Positions 10,772 to 23,218 of a DNA stretch of 64,000 nucleotides are shown here, piece by piece (the stretch's first letter is position 1; the number at the start of each line of letters is the position of its first letter). The notes under the pieces were generated by a model, which did no database searches, was not told where the DNA came from, and was given only the letters and a program-made list of their open reading frames with translations. This DNA comes from Salminus brasiliensis (lineage: Eukaryota; Chordata; Actinopteri; Characiformes; Bryconidae). The stretch spans positions 10,325,771 to 10,389,770 of the forward strand of contig NC_132893.1 in NCBI RefSeq assembly GCF_030463535.1, written 5' to 3'. The position numbers and the translations under genes were made by a program.

Positions 10772-11854
10772 CATACATGTGATGGTACAGTGTTGTCCCT
10801 ATTAGCTGCCTTATGAGGGGTTCAGTGTCCTCATCTGTCCCCAAGTAAAAATATATATAATGAGAACAGCTTGTTAGAAATAGGGTGATTAATAAAGCTG
10901 AACTGAACAGACAGTGCTTGCGGTTGTTCACTGAATAAAGATCATTTCAGCTCAGTTCCAGTAAATAAGCCAGGTGTAGAGAAGCAGGGGAGCGGGTTCG
11001 TCTCTCTAAACTCTACATTTCTAGGACTGCTTTACTGCTCATTGGATCAGATCAGTAATATTAGTGAATCTGAGCGTTTAGGACTTGTGTGCTGCTTCCA
11101 TCTTTAACACTCTTCCTGGGTGGGATCCTCTCATGTCTTCTTTTGTCTCCTCCGGTTTTTGGACAGGCGGCATGATGGAGCCACAAACCCAGTTTCCGGG
11201 TCCCGGAGGAGAGGAGGAGGATCAGTAGGAAAAAGCAGTAAATTTGGGGGTTTCTGGAAGCAGCCCGAGGCTTTTTAACACAGTTAAGGTCAAAGTGCTT
11301 CTCAGCTCCTCAGCTCTACTGCGCCACCTGCTGTTGTAATAAAACACTACACCTCCATCGCCTGATTCACTTGTGTTCATCAGCTTCGTCCAGACTGAGA
11401 CGGGAGCTCCATACAGTGATGTCTGCCTGCGTTTCTTCTCTTCACTGAATGTCATTTTATCTCCATTTAACTGCATGTATTTGATCTGAGTGTGTAACTG
11501 CTTTGTTCTCCTCGTAAATAAAAATAGTCACGTTTGATAATATTTGATGATGTGAAAAACCCCCCTGTTTAATCTGCATGTAGACTGAACATCTGCTGAA
11601 CACAGAAATAAACAGAAACACTTCAGTGTTTTATTAGAGCTCATTTCACATCGTCTCCAGTTAAAAACCCTCCAATACGGAGGAGCTTTATCAAGCACTT
11701 TTATTCTCTTTAGTCGGTTTGGAAACAACACCTGACCTTCAGAGAGAAACTGCTGCATGTTTTGTTGTGTTTTTAAATGAAAGTCCAGCAGATTCACACA
11801 GTTTCTACATTTCTATTTCATTTCAGTTCATATTTCAGTTCATATTCAGCTCTT
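10772..11854. other. Spacer with one exon-like plus-strand segment
   Basis: About 1.1 kb without a recognised gene. A pyrimidine-rich acceptor-like tract ends in GGACAG at ~11166, followed by ATGATGGAGCC and a frame rich in Glu/Asp/Gly. In units 3 and 4 it stays open (43563-43769, 60548-60754), but in units 1 and 2 a TAG interrupts it at ~11226. The minus strand is open in units 1 and 2 (11222-11476) but stopped in units 3 and 4, so neither frame is convincingly coding. Copies: 26961-28043, 43156-44283, 60141-61268. Units 3 and 4 carry ~46 extra bases near 43484 and 60469. Confidence 0.6.
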
Positions 11855-12005
11855 TGCTCCCGGGAAAGTGACGCGCCTTGGACGTCATTACGTTCAGTGA
11901 CGTGCGAAGCGTCACTTCGGGCGATCACGTGATCTCCGGTATTTTGAGCGAGACTCTGAACCGCTGTTTGGATTCGGTTCTTCTTTAGAAGCTCGACTCG
12001 TAACA
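11855..12005 (+). promoter_or_regulatory. CpG-rich promoter-like block facing right (inverted copy)
   Basis: About 150 bp similar to the reverse complement of 8740-8900. Shared in order: a CCGGG start, GTGACGCGCCTTG, GAAGCGTCACTTC, CACGTGATCTCCGGTAT and TTTAGAAGCTCGA. It includes a perfect 12-base palindrome GATCACGTGATC (11923-11934) and CRE-like GACGTCAT (11881-11888). Similarity stops near 12000, where the LINE begins. The block may be a truncated second promoter or the LINE's own 5' region. Confidence 0.6.
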
Positions 12006-12034
12006 ACCTGATTAAATCAACATTAGCGCTTCGT

Positions 12035-13815
12035 GTTTCCCGCATTAAGTTTGGGCTTTTAAATGTAGGATCTCTAGAAGCTAAAGCAGTCCCTGTCCCT
12101 GAGATTATTACTGAAAACCTCCTCAGTTCACTGTGTCTTTGTGAAACGGGGGTTAAACCTAATGAATCATTGCTTTGAATGAATCGACTCCCCCAGGCTT
12201 GAACTCCTGCAGTTCTCCTCGCAGGTCTGGTCACAGCAGTGGAGTAGCCTCGGTCTCTGATCCAGTTCTGGACATAAACCCAAAACTCAGGTTCTGAAGT
12301 GAAATCGTTTCTAGTGCTGAGTCTGAAAGTGGCAGACTCTTCCCCGGCTTCTAAAAAGCAGCTCTCTCTTCTGTTTATTACAGTCTGTCGTCCTCCTGGA
12401 CTTTATACACATTCACTGAGTGAATTTGCTGACTTCTTATCAGAGGGAGCTTTCTCCACTGATAAGACTTTAAATGTTGGAGATTTCAATATTCACTTGG
12501 AGACTCAGGACCCCTCAGAACTGGTTTAATCAATCTTAGAAGTCCAACTCCGAGATGCAACCATACACACCTAGTTCTGACCCTGGGTATTGAGACAGTC
12601 AGCATAGTCAGCATCTCTCAGCCTGACTCCATCTCTGACCACTACCTAACCATGTAGTCTTAAACCAGGAGATCCCCCTGCAGCCTCGCTTTATGAGCAA
12701 GCGTACCATAGCAACCTCTACAGCTACTGTCTTTATCAATAACCCTCCAGATTTAACCATCTCCTGCCCATCTCCTCCTCTAGATCCTGAGCATGACACA
12801 GATGATCTGCTGTCTGTGCTCCGCTCTGATCTTGACCATGTTGCATTAATTAGGAAAAGGTCAGTGTCTTGGTATGATGACCGTCTGCGTCCTCTAAAAC
12901 AAAGAACTCGTATTTACTCTTTATTTGCTGCAGCTGGGCAACATAAACTGTAAACATGGCATTGACTTGACTTTCATTGCCACCCAGCTCTACTTATCCA
13001 CCTTAATAAAATAACAGCCTGTCTGAAAAACAGAGAGAGGTCTTACTTATTGATCCAAACATGCAAATATTGCTGTAGATTTAGACGGATTCTCAGTCTT
13101 ACCCAGTAGCACTGTAAAAAGCCTAGGAGCTGTTTCTGACTCTGTTCTCTCGTTTGATGCACACATCTGTTACATGGTTAAAACTGCCTTCTTCCACCTA
13201 CGTAATATTGCTAAACTGGGTAACGTACTCTCCTTACATCACGCAGAGAAGCTGGTGCAGCATTCATAACTTCTAGATTGGATGACTGTAAAGCTCTTCT
13301 GGTTGGAAGTTCATGTAAACCATTAAAAAAAAAGCTCCAACTAGTTCAGAATGCAGCTGCTCGAGAGCTCACTAGCACACTAATCTACTTCCTTTACAGG
13401 CCGGACATCAGTCTGATCTGACCTCTCCTGTAACCTTTTCCTGTGCTCCTCCTAACCCTCTGTGTTTTCCCTCCTTTCTGTTTTCTGTCTCTTTCACATG
13501 TACTGAGAAGCCCGGGGCCAACTGCTCCATCCTGGTACCGCCTGACCTGACCTGGCTCTCCACTGCCCTCCTGCCCGCTGTCCTACTCTGGAGCCTCACA
13601 TTGACTCATCCTCACCTCCCTGCATGACTCTGCTTCTGACCGTTTACCTGCATGGACTTTATCTCTCTCACTCACATTCTCATCTTGTTTGTCTTGATGC
13701 AAAATTGACCTTTTTGTTTAGTTATTGTTTTTATTCCTGTTTTGATTTTTATTATGATCCAGTGTCGACTGGAGGAGGATGGGTTCCCCCTTTCAGTCTT
13801 GGTTCCTCATCAGAG
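12035..13815 (+). mobile_element. L2/Rex1-type LINE relic (endonuclease, RT remnants, 3' end)
   Basis: A plus-strand non-LTR retrotransposon remnant. The frame beginning near 12046 reads FGLLNVGSL and later SLCLCETG, the first endonuclease motifs. At 12299-12529 a second open piece has FITVCRPPG and VGDFNIH, the conserved Asp/Asn/His endonuclease core. Bases 12693-12953 continue the region between endonuclease and RT (RSVSWYDDRLRPLK). Most of the RT is deleted. TQLYLS near 12987, SLGAVSDSVLSFDAH, and KLQLVQNAAAR near 13340 are its end. Bases 13400-13815 look like a 3' UTR with GGAGGATGGGTTCCCCC. Stops and shifts throughout make it inactive. Clade assignment (L2 or Rex1) is by eye. Confidence 0.85.
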
Positions 13816-14826
13816 AGCATCAGCCATGATATCCGTGTGTGTTTCTGTTCTGTACCACAGTGGGAAAGACGTGAGCAGGATTGTGCTTTCCAGGTTAAAC
13901 TGATGAACTTCTCCAAAAGCAGACATTCAGAGCTGTGGGAACGTCAGTGTAAATGGACTTGGTCTAAAATGAAGATCCCGATCCTGCTTCTGGACTCACA
14001 GCACTGCACATTTTAACCTGACCAGCAAACTGATGGACAGTGACTGCTGGCATGTTTCAGGGCTTGTGAATGATAATTGTCGGCTCTTCACACCCAGTTT
14101 CTGAAAGTTTCACTTGTATCTTTTTCCCCCTGAACCTTTTATTTAAGAAAGGACCGACCGTGTTACTTCTACAATTAAGAGTCACAGAACTGCACCAAAG
14201 GTAGCAGGGTAGGAGGCTGTGGATCATTGAGGCTGGTAAGAGATGCTCATTTAGGTTCATTAGAAAACTCCTTCTACGTTAAACAGCATTAATTACTGCT
14301 TTAGTTTATCACCTCAACATATAACTTAAAGCCCACTGACAGCCGTAGATTAGCTACAACTGCTTTCTGAAACCTGGGCTGATTTTTTTACAACATTAAA
14401 AGTGAACTTCTGACCCCGTTCATCACACCGTTTATAATATAGTGAAGTTGAGGTCTAGAGCTTTGGGGAGAGAAATAAAGGAACCAGCACAACAGATCTG
14501 ATCCTCAAGTGAAATCTTTTATTATTTTCAACACAAACAAACAACGGTCAACATCATAAAACTTCAGCGTGAGAGAAGACCAAAATAAACAGAACCGCAC
14601 ATCCCATCTTACTAAATAACCTAGAAAAAGAAAAACACTAAACACAGCGGTCTTACCTCCTCCCTCATAACACAGCAGAAAAGACAAATAATAATAATAA
14701 ACAAATAAATGACCCTCACCCCGACACTGATGTGACCAGAGCTAGACTACTGACCATCACCATATTTATAGGAAAATAACACAATTACCAGCTAATAACA
14801 CAATTACCAGCTGGATCAACGTCACC

Positions 14827-14829
<3 letters not shown>
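13816..14829. other. Spacer, nothing firmly recognised
   Basis: About 1 kb. A TTTCTGTTCTGTACCACAG tract near 13840 could be a splice acceptor, followed by an open plus frame to 14016 (WERREQDC...). The frame also runs back through the LINE 3' region, and no matching donor is evident. The remainder is AT-rich, with AATAAA motifs but no gene. Copies: 30005-31018, 46207-47221, and 63192-64000 (cut). Confidence 0.6.
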
Positions 14830-14923
<94 letters not shown>

Positions 14924-14948
14924 AGAGAGAGGGAGAGAGAGAGAGGAG
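14830..14948. repeat. (GA)n microsatellite
   Basis: Long GA dinucleotide tract, interrupted by GGG near its right end. It creates meaningless Ser/Leu-rich frames on the minus strand. Confidence 0.97.
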
Positions 14949-15041
14949 AAACAAGACACAAACTGGTCACCAGATGGCAGCACTAACTGTTTCAGCCATA
15001 CAAAACTTGATGAAACAGATCTTGAAGGAATCTTGAACTTG

Positions 15042-15340
15042 CGGGAGTGGAGATGATAACCCTCTGTGTCCGCTACGTTGGTAGGGCTGGATTTAAGATG
15101 GCCAGCGTTAGAGGAGTCTCCAGACTCGTCTTCCGTTGGTGGAGTCTGGACTGCCTCTACAACAATAGCAGTAAAGCTTGATGACCTCCTTGCAGAGCGC
15201 CTGGAGATCTCACTCCTCCGCGGTCACCAAGTACCTCCAGAGTAAACACAGAGCAACGCAAACGACGATCAGTGAGACAGTACTGTACAATAACACAGGG
15301 AGCAGAGAGCACAAGCATCACAACAACAGTCTCAGATGAA
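15042..15340 (-). pseudogene. Truncated paralogous coding-like stretch (unit tail)
   Basis: Minus strand similar to pieces of modules A (~1320-1640) and C (~6300-6575). One frame runs from 15223 without a stop and includes SSSFTAIVVEAVQTPPTEDE. Its left end is the breakpoint of a deletion relative to unit 3, where the same frame goes on toward an RT fragment. That continuity hints at a LINE origin for all these stretches, but I cannot prove it. No function is assigned. Confidence 0.5.
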
Positions 15341-15444
15341 GACAGAGCTGATACAGGAGAGAATAAGACACACTCCTGAACTGATTCTTTTTTTAGACAA
15401 AAACGATCCTTCCTTTAGTGAGTACTTGTGAGTATCAGACAATA

Positions 15445-15921
15445 TTAATATCTGATCATCAGACTGCTGCAAAACAATTCCATCATTTGATGATGAAGAT
15501 ATGTCAAGTCTGAAATATCCACATCGTACACATCCTCATTTTTCTTACACTGCTGTTGTGATGTTGTGGAAACCATCTGAAGCACTACTGCATTTCCTGA
15601 CATAGCTGTTTCTAGCCACCTGATCTGAGAATGAATTCACAGCAGGGCTTTTCTCAGAGGGCTATTCACCAGTGAAGATTCACATGCAACCATGGTTTCA
15701 TTTTCCAAAAGGGAATTGATCATTGTGGATAACCCTTCTTCTGCTTCCTGGGACATGGGACATTGAGCATGATGAGGCCTATCAGCTGTTTTGCTTGCAG
15801 CACTTTAACCAGAGATGCCCCCTTTATTGACCCAATATCATTCATTCTGAGACCAGAAATGTTTTGGAATATCAACAAAAACTGGTAAGTCATTAGTTTC
15901 AGTCTCATTATTCTCACTTGG
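15445..15921 (-). pseudogene. Decayed coding-like stretch, protein not recognised
   Basis: One minus-strand frame runs from 15921 to the TAA at 15445-15447. It crosses only three internal stops in ~158 codons of AT-rich DNA. It reads SENNETETNDLPVFVDIPK, then HFWSQNE and a stop, KTADRPHHAQCP, LLENETMVACESSLVNSPL and a stop, then MSGNAVVLQM and NEDVYDVDISDL. An adjacent frame continues with GIVLQQSDDQILILS to ~15370. The composition is protein-like, not random. I do not recognise the family; an old gene or transposon ORF is possible. Confidence 0.5.
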
Positions 15922-16189
15922 CTACAAACTAAATTTGGATCCCTGAAAAATTCTCTGCTTTAAACAACACTGAGAATCAAAATATTCCAAGACAATATCT
16001 TAGTTGTCTTCACTGGGATCCAGATTTGTTTTCAATTGGAAAATTCTGTGAGACTGAAATTATTTTAAGGCTTTGGACATCTTCGTCCTTTCAGTCCGGA
16101 TCACTGCAAAAGGTCAGTGGTAGAAAAACACATTTGAAAATTAAAATATCAAAAGGGATCCGGGTTAAAGTAACCTGAAGGTCTAAGAA

Positions 16190-18554
16190 TACGGCGTCTC
16201 GTCTCCTCCCGTTTGTTCTAAATTCGTAAGGCAAGCGGTCTAATTAATTTACTTAGTCACCTCGGGTACAGAGTGTCGGAGTCAGTAGAGCGCCTGAATT
16301 GACTCAGAATCACTCATTGGGATGACGGCGGCCGCCTCTGTCCGTTTCTGATCCTGTCTCTGAAAACTCTGGACCCAGAGGAATATTGGGATCTTGCTGG
16401 AACTTAAATAGACAATATGGACTCTGAGAATTAATTGGCTGGTTAGCACCCAGTCTGAAATCTATTTCACCATTTAAAATTCTGCAGTCATTTACATTTA
16501 CTCTCTTACCCTTTGTGTTTCTTTGGACACTTGTATGAGCTTTTATAACTTCATATTCAGAAATTACCTGTATTTTTACAGTTAGAGATTTAAGTTCATC
16601 ATAAATACAGAAACACTCAGCTTCCAGGAGACTCTGTGTGAACCGATTTTATGACCCCCACCAATGTAATAAAGAGACCTACACCCTTGATTTAGTTTCA
16701 CAGAGAGAGCATCTTAAAGAAGTTACAGGTCTGTGAGAGCCAGAAATCTTGTTTGTGGGTGACCAAATACTTATTTTCCACCATAATTTACAAATACATT
16801 CTTTAAAAATCCTACAATGTGATTTCCTGTTTTTTTTTTAATGAAAATTACAGACCTCTCTCATCTTTCTAAGTAAGAGAACTTGCAATCAGTGGCTGAC
16901 TGAATACTTTTTTGCCACACTGTATATTTAACAGCCCAAACACAATGCAGAACTGCTTGTACTGAGGATCTGGGTTAAGGATAATTTACCAGTTTTCCTA
17001 CACTTAGGATGGCAGCAGCAGCACAATCCCTGAATATCGTGAAGAGCAGTAGTATTAAATGATGGTGTAGTAAAATAATTTATATCAATTCTAATAAGAT
17101 TTTTAAAGCAAATTTTCTGAAGCTCTAATTATAAACCATGTGAAGGACAGAATCTCCATACTGCAGGGTTAGTCTGAGACACTATGAGGGACACTGATTT
17201 ATTACTTTCCCCACTATCCAGCTGCCTAATCTAGGGTCCTGTCTTTTTCCGAGTGGTGTCCAGAAGTGTGTGGCAGTGCTCCTTAAGGGCCTCACTGCAT
17301 CGGGTAGAGAAAAGTGGAGAAAGTTGGCAATGTCCAGGACTCCTGGAGGAAGAAAAAAAAAAAACAAAACATTTTAAGGAAAAAGGTGAAGTTGAAGAAC
17401 TGATAACCTCACGCCAGTACATTTAGATGAAAAGCAGCTGTGGTGGTGGAGGAGCCCTCTGCTTTTCCAGGCCACGACGACGGCCCCAGGCCCTCTCTGG
17501 TGCAGGAGTGGAGACAACAACCCTCTGTGTCCGCCATGCCGGTAGTGCTGGATTTAAGATGACCATCGTTGGAGGAGTCACGAACAGACTCCAGCCTCGT
17601 CTTCCGTTGGAGTTTGGACTGCCTCTACAGCAGCAGCAGTCAAGCTTGATGATCTCCTTGCAGAGCATCTGGAGATCTCGCTCCTCCGCGGTCACCAAGT
17701 TACTCCAGAGTAAACACAGACAAACGCAAACAACGGTCAGCGAGACAGAGTACCGTACAGTAACACAGGGAGCAGAGAGCACAAGCATCACAACAACTGT
17801 CTCAGATAAAGACGACAGCTGATATTAAAGACTATAAAGTAGGCCCTCAACTGTTCGTGTCAAATCAGTTTTAAAAGCAGATAGAATAGGATAGAATTAC
17901 TGCGTTTATATGTAAATTATTTTAGGCAATCAACATGGTCACAGGTAGACACAGGACATTGAGCATGGTAAGGCCCATCAGCTGTTTTGCTTGCTGGGGG
18001 GGGATAAATATATCTCTATCTATAGCGGATACCTTTATACTTAATAAAGCGCTACTAATCAAAACTGTAACTATGTATTAATGTCACGTGTATAGTCTAA
18101 ACTCTTTGGGTATTATAAACCCCCTTGTCTTAGAACCCTCAAAATGTCTAATTTGAATAGCCCTGAAAAACATTTATTTCCAAAACCTTGCTTCAGAATC
18201 TTTCAATTTTCTAAAAAATAAGTGGAGATCCCTTTACAAAATTCCCTAGGTTGAACAGTAATGAATAATTAAATGTCCTAAAAACTTCATTTGTAATAAA
18301 TTTGGATCCCTGAAAATAAAACTATTTCAAGACAATATCTTAGAATCTTTCTAGAATCTTAGAATTTAAAACAAATCTGGATCCTGAGAAATTCCCAGTT
18401 CAGACCACTGTGAGACTGAAATGATCTTAAGGCAATGCTTTGGACATCTTCATCCTTTGAGTCCGGATAGCTGCAAAAAGTCAGTGGCCTAAAACGAATG
18501 TTAAAATTAAAATATCAAAAGGGATTCGGGTTAAAGTAACCCGAAGGTCTAAGA
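16190..18554. repeat. Module A of unit 2
   Basis: Copy of 1-2365. Header 16190-16395; Tc1 end 16700-16924; paralogous minus stretch 17423-17791. Confidence 0.85.
16700..16924. mobile_element. Tc1-type terminal fragment, unit 2 module A
   Basis: Copy of 511-735; no difference noticed. Confidence 0.8.
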
Positions 18555-21064
18555 ATACAGCGTCCGTCTCCTCCTGTTTATTCTAAATTCGTAAGGCCTA
18601 ATTAATTTACACAGTCACCTCGGGTACAGAGTCTCGGAGTCAGTAGAGCGCCTGAATGGACTCAGAATCACTCATTGGGATGACGGCGGCCGCCTCTGTC
18701 GGTTTTTGATCCTGTCTCTGAAAACTCTGGACCCAGAGGAATATTGGGATCTCTGTGGAACCTCCAAAACTGTGGTAGTGGGATTTACTTCTCCGTGCTT
18801 AAAGAATCAACTCGATCAGTCAGTCTTAGGAATGTAGAGAAACACTTTAATCCTGCAGTAAACGTAACGCCGGAGGAAGACTTCAGGACTGCGTCTGAAA
18901 AACCTTGCTGTACAGTCAGTTACACTGAAATCTTGTTCAAAAGGGGCTGGCTAAGACTGCTTAGATTACTTAAAGGGAAAGAGGAAAAACCCTCCTACTT
19001 AAAATTGGGTGCAGTGGTAAATTTAATACTACTTGGCAACCTGTCTTGACTTAAATAGACAATATGGACTGAGGATTAATTGGCTGGTTAGCTCCCAGTC
19101 TGAAATCTATTTCACTATTTAAAATTCAGAAAGCAGATTTTCCGATGTTATAATTACAAACCATGACAGTCTCAATATTGCAGGATTCATCTGAAATACT
19201 ATGAGCGACACTGATCTATTACTTTTTAATACAAGCAGAAAAGTGACAGAATAAATGTGTGGAATCAAGTAAATCACTCACCTGCCAACTATGCAGTTCT
19301 CCAACCTGACAGTGTGACTGGGAAGGGTCAGTCAGTCCTGGCCCGGCACCTTCTTGATGTTTCTGGAGAGAACAACGGACCCCATGCGGCTCAGGTGAAG
19401 CGTATCTCTGTGTTGGAGGACCGGACACAGTTAAAAGCTCTGCCAGTTCTCTACGAACTCAGCGCAGACGGACCTGTCCCGCAGCCAGTAGTGGAGCGAA
19501 AGGAGCTGAGGAAATGGCTCTCTCTCACTCGTCTGTAAGTGGGCAGGGAGCCAAAGACTATGACCCTGATGTCTGGCTTTTTCTGAACAGTGTCCAGAAG
19601 CGTACGGCAGTGCTTCTTCAGGGCCACGCTGCATCAGACGGAGAACAATGGTGCCAGAGCCACCTGGTGACGTCCAGGACACTGGCACCTGGAAAACAGG
19701 AGACTGTGGCATTACTCTTTAGGGTAGATACTTTTCAGTGTTTTACAGAAGAATCTCCAACAGTGAGAACACCGCCCTGAGGAGCTGTCCTCGGTGACAG
19801 AGCAGGTGAACAGCTGAAGTTCTCGAACCAGTTAGCAGAGGCCAAAACTGGCTTTGGTGGAAGAGTCCTCTGCTTTTCCCAGCCACGCTGACACTTCCAG
19901 GTCCTCTCAGGTGCGGGAGAAGAGACGACGACGACGCAGACAGAAACGCAAAGGTCAGTGAGAGAGTACTGTACAGTAACAGGGAGCAGAGAGCACAAGC
20001 ATCACAACAAGCATGGAGTTCTGGGCATTAGAAATATGACAGCGTTATGGGTGAAGGATGAATAAGTGAGGAAGAATTGAGAACAGACTGATGAATAAAG
20101 ACTCAAAGCTGATAATTACCACTCAAAGCTTCTAGCAAGACACCAGCTTTAACATGCCTCTGACCGTTTCCACTGGTTAAACTATGGGGTTTTAGCGCCC
20201 CCACAAGGACGAAAAGAGGAACAGCAACAGCATCTGAGCAGCAGTTCAATAAACACCAGGACGTTGACTAAGAACACAAATTTAGCACAAATCCACAGAA
20301 TTACATCATCCATACTAACCTTAAACAGCTCAGAAGCGTGAAACGTGAAGAAATAAACCATGAAGATTCAGTAATGCATAGGTAAATACTTAAGCTACAT
20401 TGCTAAGGAGATAGCTAGCATAGCAACAGAACTAAGCCATTCCCAAACTAAATGAACAGCAGCTTACTTTGTGTCTCAGACTCTAAATTAAAGGCACCCA
20501 CAGTCACACCGCTTGAGCAGTTTCTAAAGTTCAGTCTTCCAGAGGAGCTACAGAGCTCGGTCACACCGGCTCGTTCACCCTGCACACTGCTGCAAGACCA
20601 CGCTGCTGATTGAATACGTGGGACTGATAATAGGCCAGCATCTTGTGAGCGGAGTGTACGTGGAGGGTTGTAAGGTGTAAGAAGTTCCTCCAGATAATGT
20701 GGGGTCAGACCATTGAGAGATTAATATTTTAGAAGTATTTTATGATCTGTACTGAATTTAACAGCTAATTAGTGTAAGGATAAAAGAACTGGACTAATAT
20801 GATCAGATTTCCTAGCTCTAGTTCGTACCCTGGCAGCAGCATTCTGAACAAGCTGGAGCTTATGAAGAGATTTACCTGGGTGGTATACATGGAGGAAAAA
20901 GAACACTTGCTACCCACAGTACAGTCTGGTGTCTGTGTGGCCAGTGCGGAATTAAATGTCCTGAATATTTAGATTCTCAGGGTTGTTTAAACCAGAGAAT
21001 TTTTCAGGGATCCAAATTTATTAAAATTCGAAGTTGCCAAGTCAACTGTGAGACTGAAATGAAG
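18555..21064. repeat. Module B of unit 2
   Basis: Copy of 2366-4875. Header 18555-18752; minus STPAPER-type stretch 19735-19998; LINE tail 20613-20878. Confidence 0.85.
20613..20878 (-). mobile_element. LINE RT tail, unit 2 module B
   Basis: Copy of 4424-4689. Confidence 0.82.
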
Positions 21065-21320
21065 AACACGGCGTCCCGTCTCTTCTAAACGTATAAGGCA
21101 AGCGGTCTAATTCATTTACTTACAGTCACCTCGGGTACAGAGTCTCAGAGTCAGTAGAGCGCCTGAATTGACTCAGAATCACTCATTGGGATGACGGCGG
21201 CCGCCTCTGTCGGTTTCTGATCCTGTCTCTGAAAACTCTGGACCCAGAGGAATATTGAGATCTTGGTGGAACCTCCAAAACTGCGGTAGTGGGATTGATC
21301 TGCGCTTAAATAATCAACTC

Positions 21321-21640
21321 GGTTGGAGGTTTGGAGTCACAGGTGTACTATACGGATAACGAGGTCAAACAGGTGCCATTAATACAGGTAACAAGTGGAG
21401 GACAGAAGAGCTTCAGGTCAGTGAGAGCCAGAAACCTTGACTAGTCCAGAAAAACTTACCATAATTTACAAATAAATTCTTCATAAATCCTACAATGTGA
21501 TTTCCTGGATTTTTTTTATTTTTTGTTTTGTCTCTCATAGTTGAAATGAACCTATGATAAATTACAGACCTCTCATATCTTTCTAAGTAAGAGAACTTGC
21601 ACAATCAGTGGCTGACTAAATACTTTTTTGCCCCACTGTA
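21321..21640. mobile_element. Tc1-type terminus, unit 2 module C
   Basis: Copy of 5132-5451. Confidence 0.82.
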
Positions 21641-23218
21641 TATTTAACAGCCCAAACTCAATGCAGAACTGCTTGTACTCGGAAAGATGGAAGAATTTAT
21701 ATAAATTCTAATAAGATTTATAAAGCAGATTTTCCAACGTTACAATTACAAACCATGACCGTCTCAGCACTGCAGAATTTGTCTGAAATACTATGAGTGA
21801 CACTGATATTACTTTTTAATACAAGCAGAAAAGTGATAGAATAAATGGGTAGAATCAAGTAAATCATGTAAATCACTCACCTGCCAACTATGCAGTTCAC
21901 TAACCTGACAGTGCGACTGGGAAGGGCCAGTCAGTCCTGGCCTGGCACCTTCTTGATGCTCCTGGAGAGAACGATGGACCCCAGGCGGCACAGGTGAAGT
22001 ATCATCTCTGAGGTAGAGGACCAGACGCAGCCAAAAGCTCTCCCAGCTGTCCACAAAGACAGAGCAGACGGACCTGTCCCACAGCCAGCAGTGGAGCGAG
22101 AAGAGCTGAGGAAACGGCTCCCTTACTGGTCTATAAGTGGTCAGGGGGCTGAAGATGATGATCCTGATGTCTGGCTTTTCCCGAAAAGTGTCCAGAAGCG
22201 TACGGCAGTGCTTCTTCAGGACCACGCTGCATCAGGAGGAGAACAGTGTAGAACGATGGTGCCAAAGCCACCTGGCGACATCCAGGAAGCGAGCACCTGG
22301 TAAAAAGGAGAACGTGGTGTTACTCTTTAGGGTCAATACTTTGAGGGTTTTACAGAAGAATCTTCAACAGTGAGAACACCGCCCTAAGGAGTCTTCCTCT
22401 GTGCCGGAGCAGGTGAAGAGCTGAGGTCCTTGAACCAGTTAGCAGAGGTGAGAACTTGCTGTGGTGGAAGAGCCCTCTGCTTTTTCCAGCCACACAGACA
22501 GTTCCAGGCTCTCTCAGATGCGGGAGTGGAGATGACGACCCTCTGTGTCTGTGGCGCCGGTAGTGTTGGAATTAAGATGGTCACGTTAGAGGAGTCACGG
22601 GCAGCCTCCAGCCTCGACAGCGAAGTTTGACTGCCTCTAAAACAGCAGCTGGATCGACCGTACAAGCTTGACGACCTCCTGGAGAGCTCGTACCTGAGCA
22701 GGCGGACAGAAACAGACAGAAACGCGATAACAGGGAGCAGAGAGCACAAGGATTACAACAACTGGCTCAGATGAAGACAAAGCCACAAAAGTGGTACCAA
22801 GTTACCCATTAAAGAGTACAATAGACTTTATTACCTGAATGTGGTCAATGATCACAGTGGTGATGGTTGCAGTGTGTTACAATATTCAAACAGCATGAAA
22901 TCCTTGTTCACTGTAATTATGATGTTTCACGCATCATTATGCAGTAGAGAGCATGAAAATCAAGGGTAAGATTGATAAACTGAACTGTGAAGTCAAATCT
23001 GCTCAGAGTAGAAACAGAACCTGATGCTCGAGCAAAAGCAGTACTTGAACTAGTACATACTGACCTAGCTGCTCCTATAGATCCAGTGGGGGTGGGGAGG
23101 GAAACTCCAGACAAGCAGCTCCAGACAGGGAGCTCAGGACATGAGGAGAGAGAGAGAAAAAGATGATGATTAGAAGAAGCTTTACGTTTAGTGAGAGACC
23201 TGTAGCAGAAATAGTTAC

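Larger units (their letters stand above)
1..16189. repeat. Macrosatellite unit 1
   Basis: First of four head-to-tail copies of a ~16.2 kb unit. The sequence at position 1 recurs at 16190, 32373 and 49224. Nearly every landmark recurs at a fixed offset: 16189 to unit 2, and 32372 to unit 3 for the first ~6.5 kb. Differences from unit 2 that I saw are single bases (near 1935, 6429 and 9603) and the GA-tract length. The phase is arbitrary because the window starts inside the array. Nothing in the unit resembles a complete host gene. It is a mosaic of four diverged modules and old transposable elements. Confidence 0.97.

Noticed and set aside
13624..14016. 130-codon plus-strand ORF after the LINE
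   Set aside because: It starts inside the LINE 3' UTR-like region and is broken in units 3 and 4 by a frame change, so it is not a preserved protein.
14766..14970. Minus-strand Ser/Leu-repeat ORFs
   Set aside because: Translation of the GA microsatellite; length and frame change with each unit.
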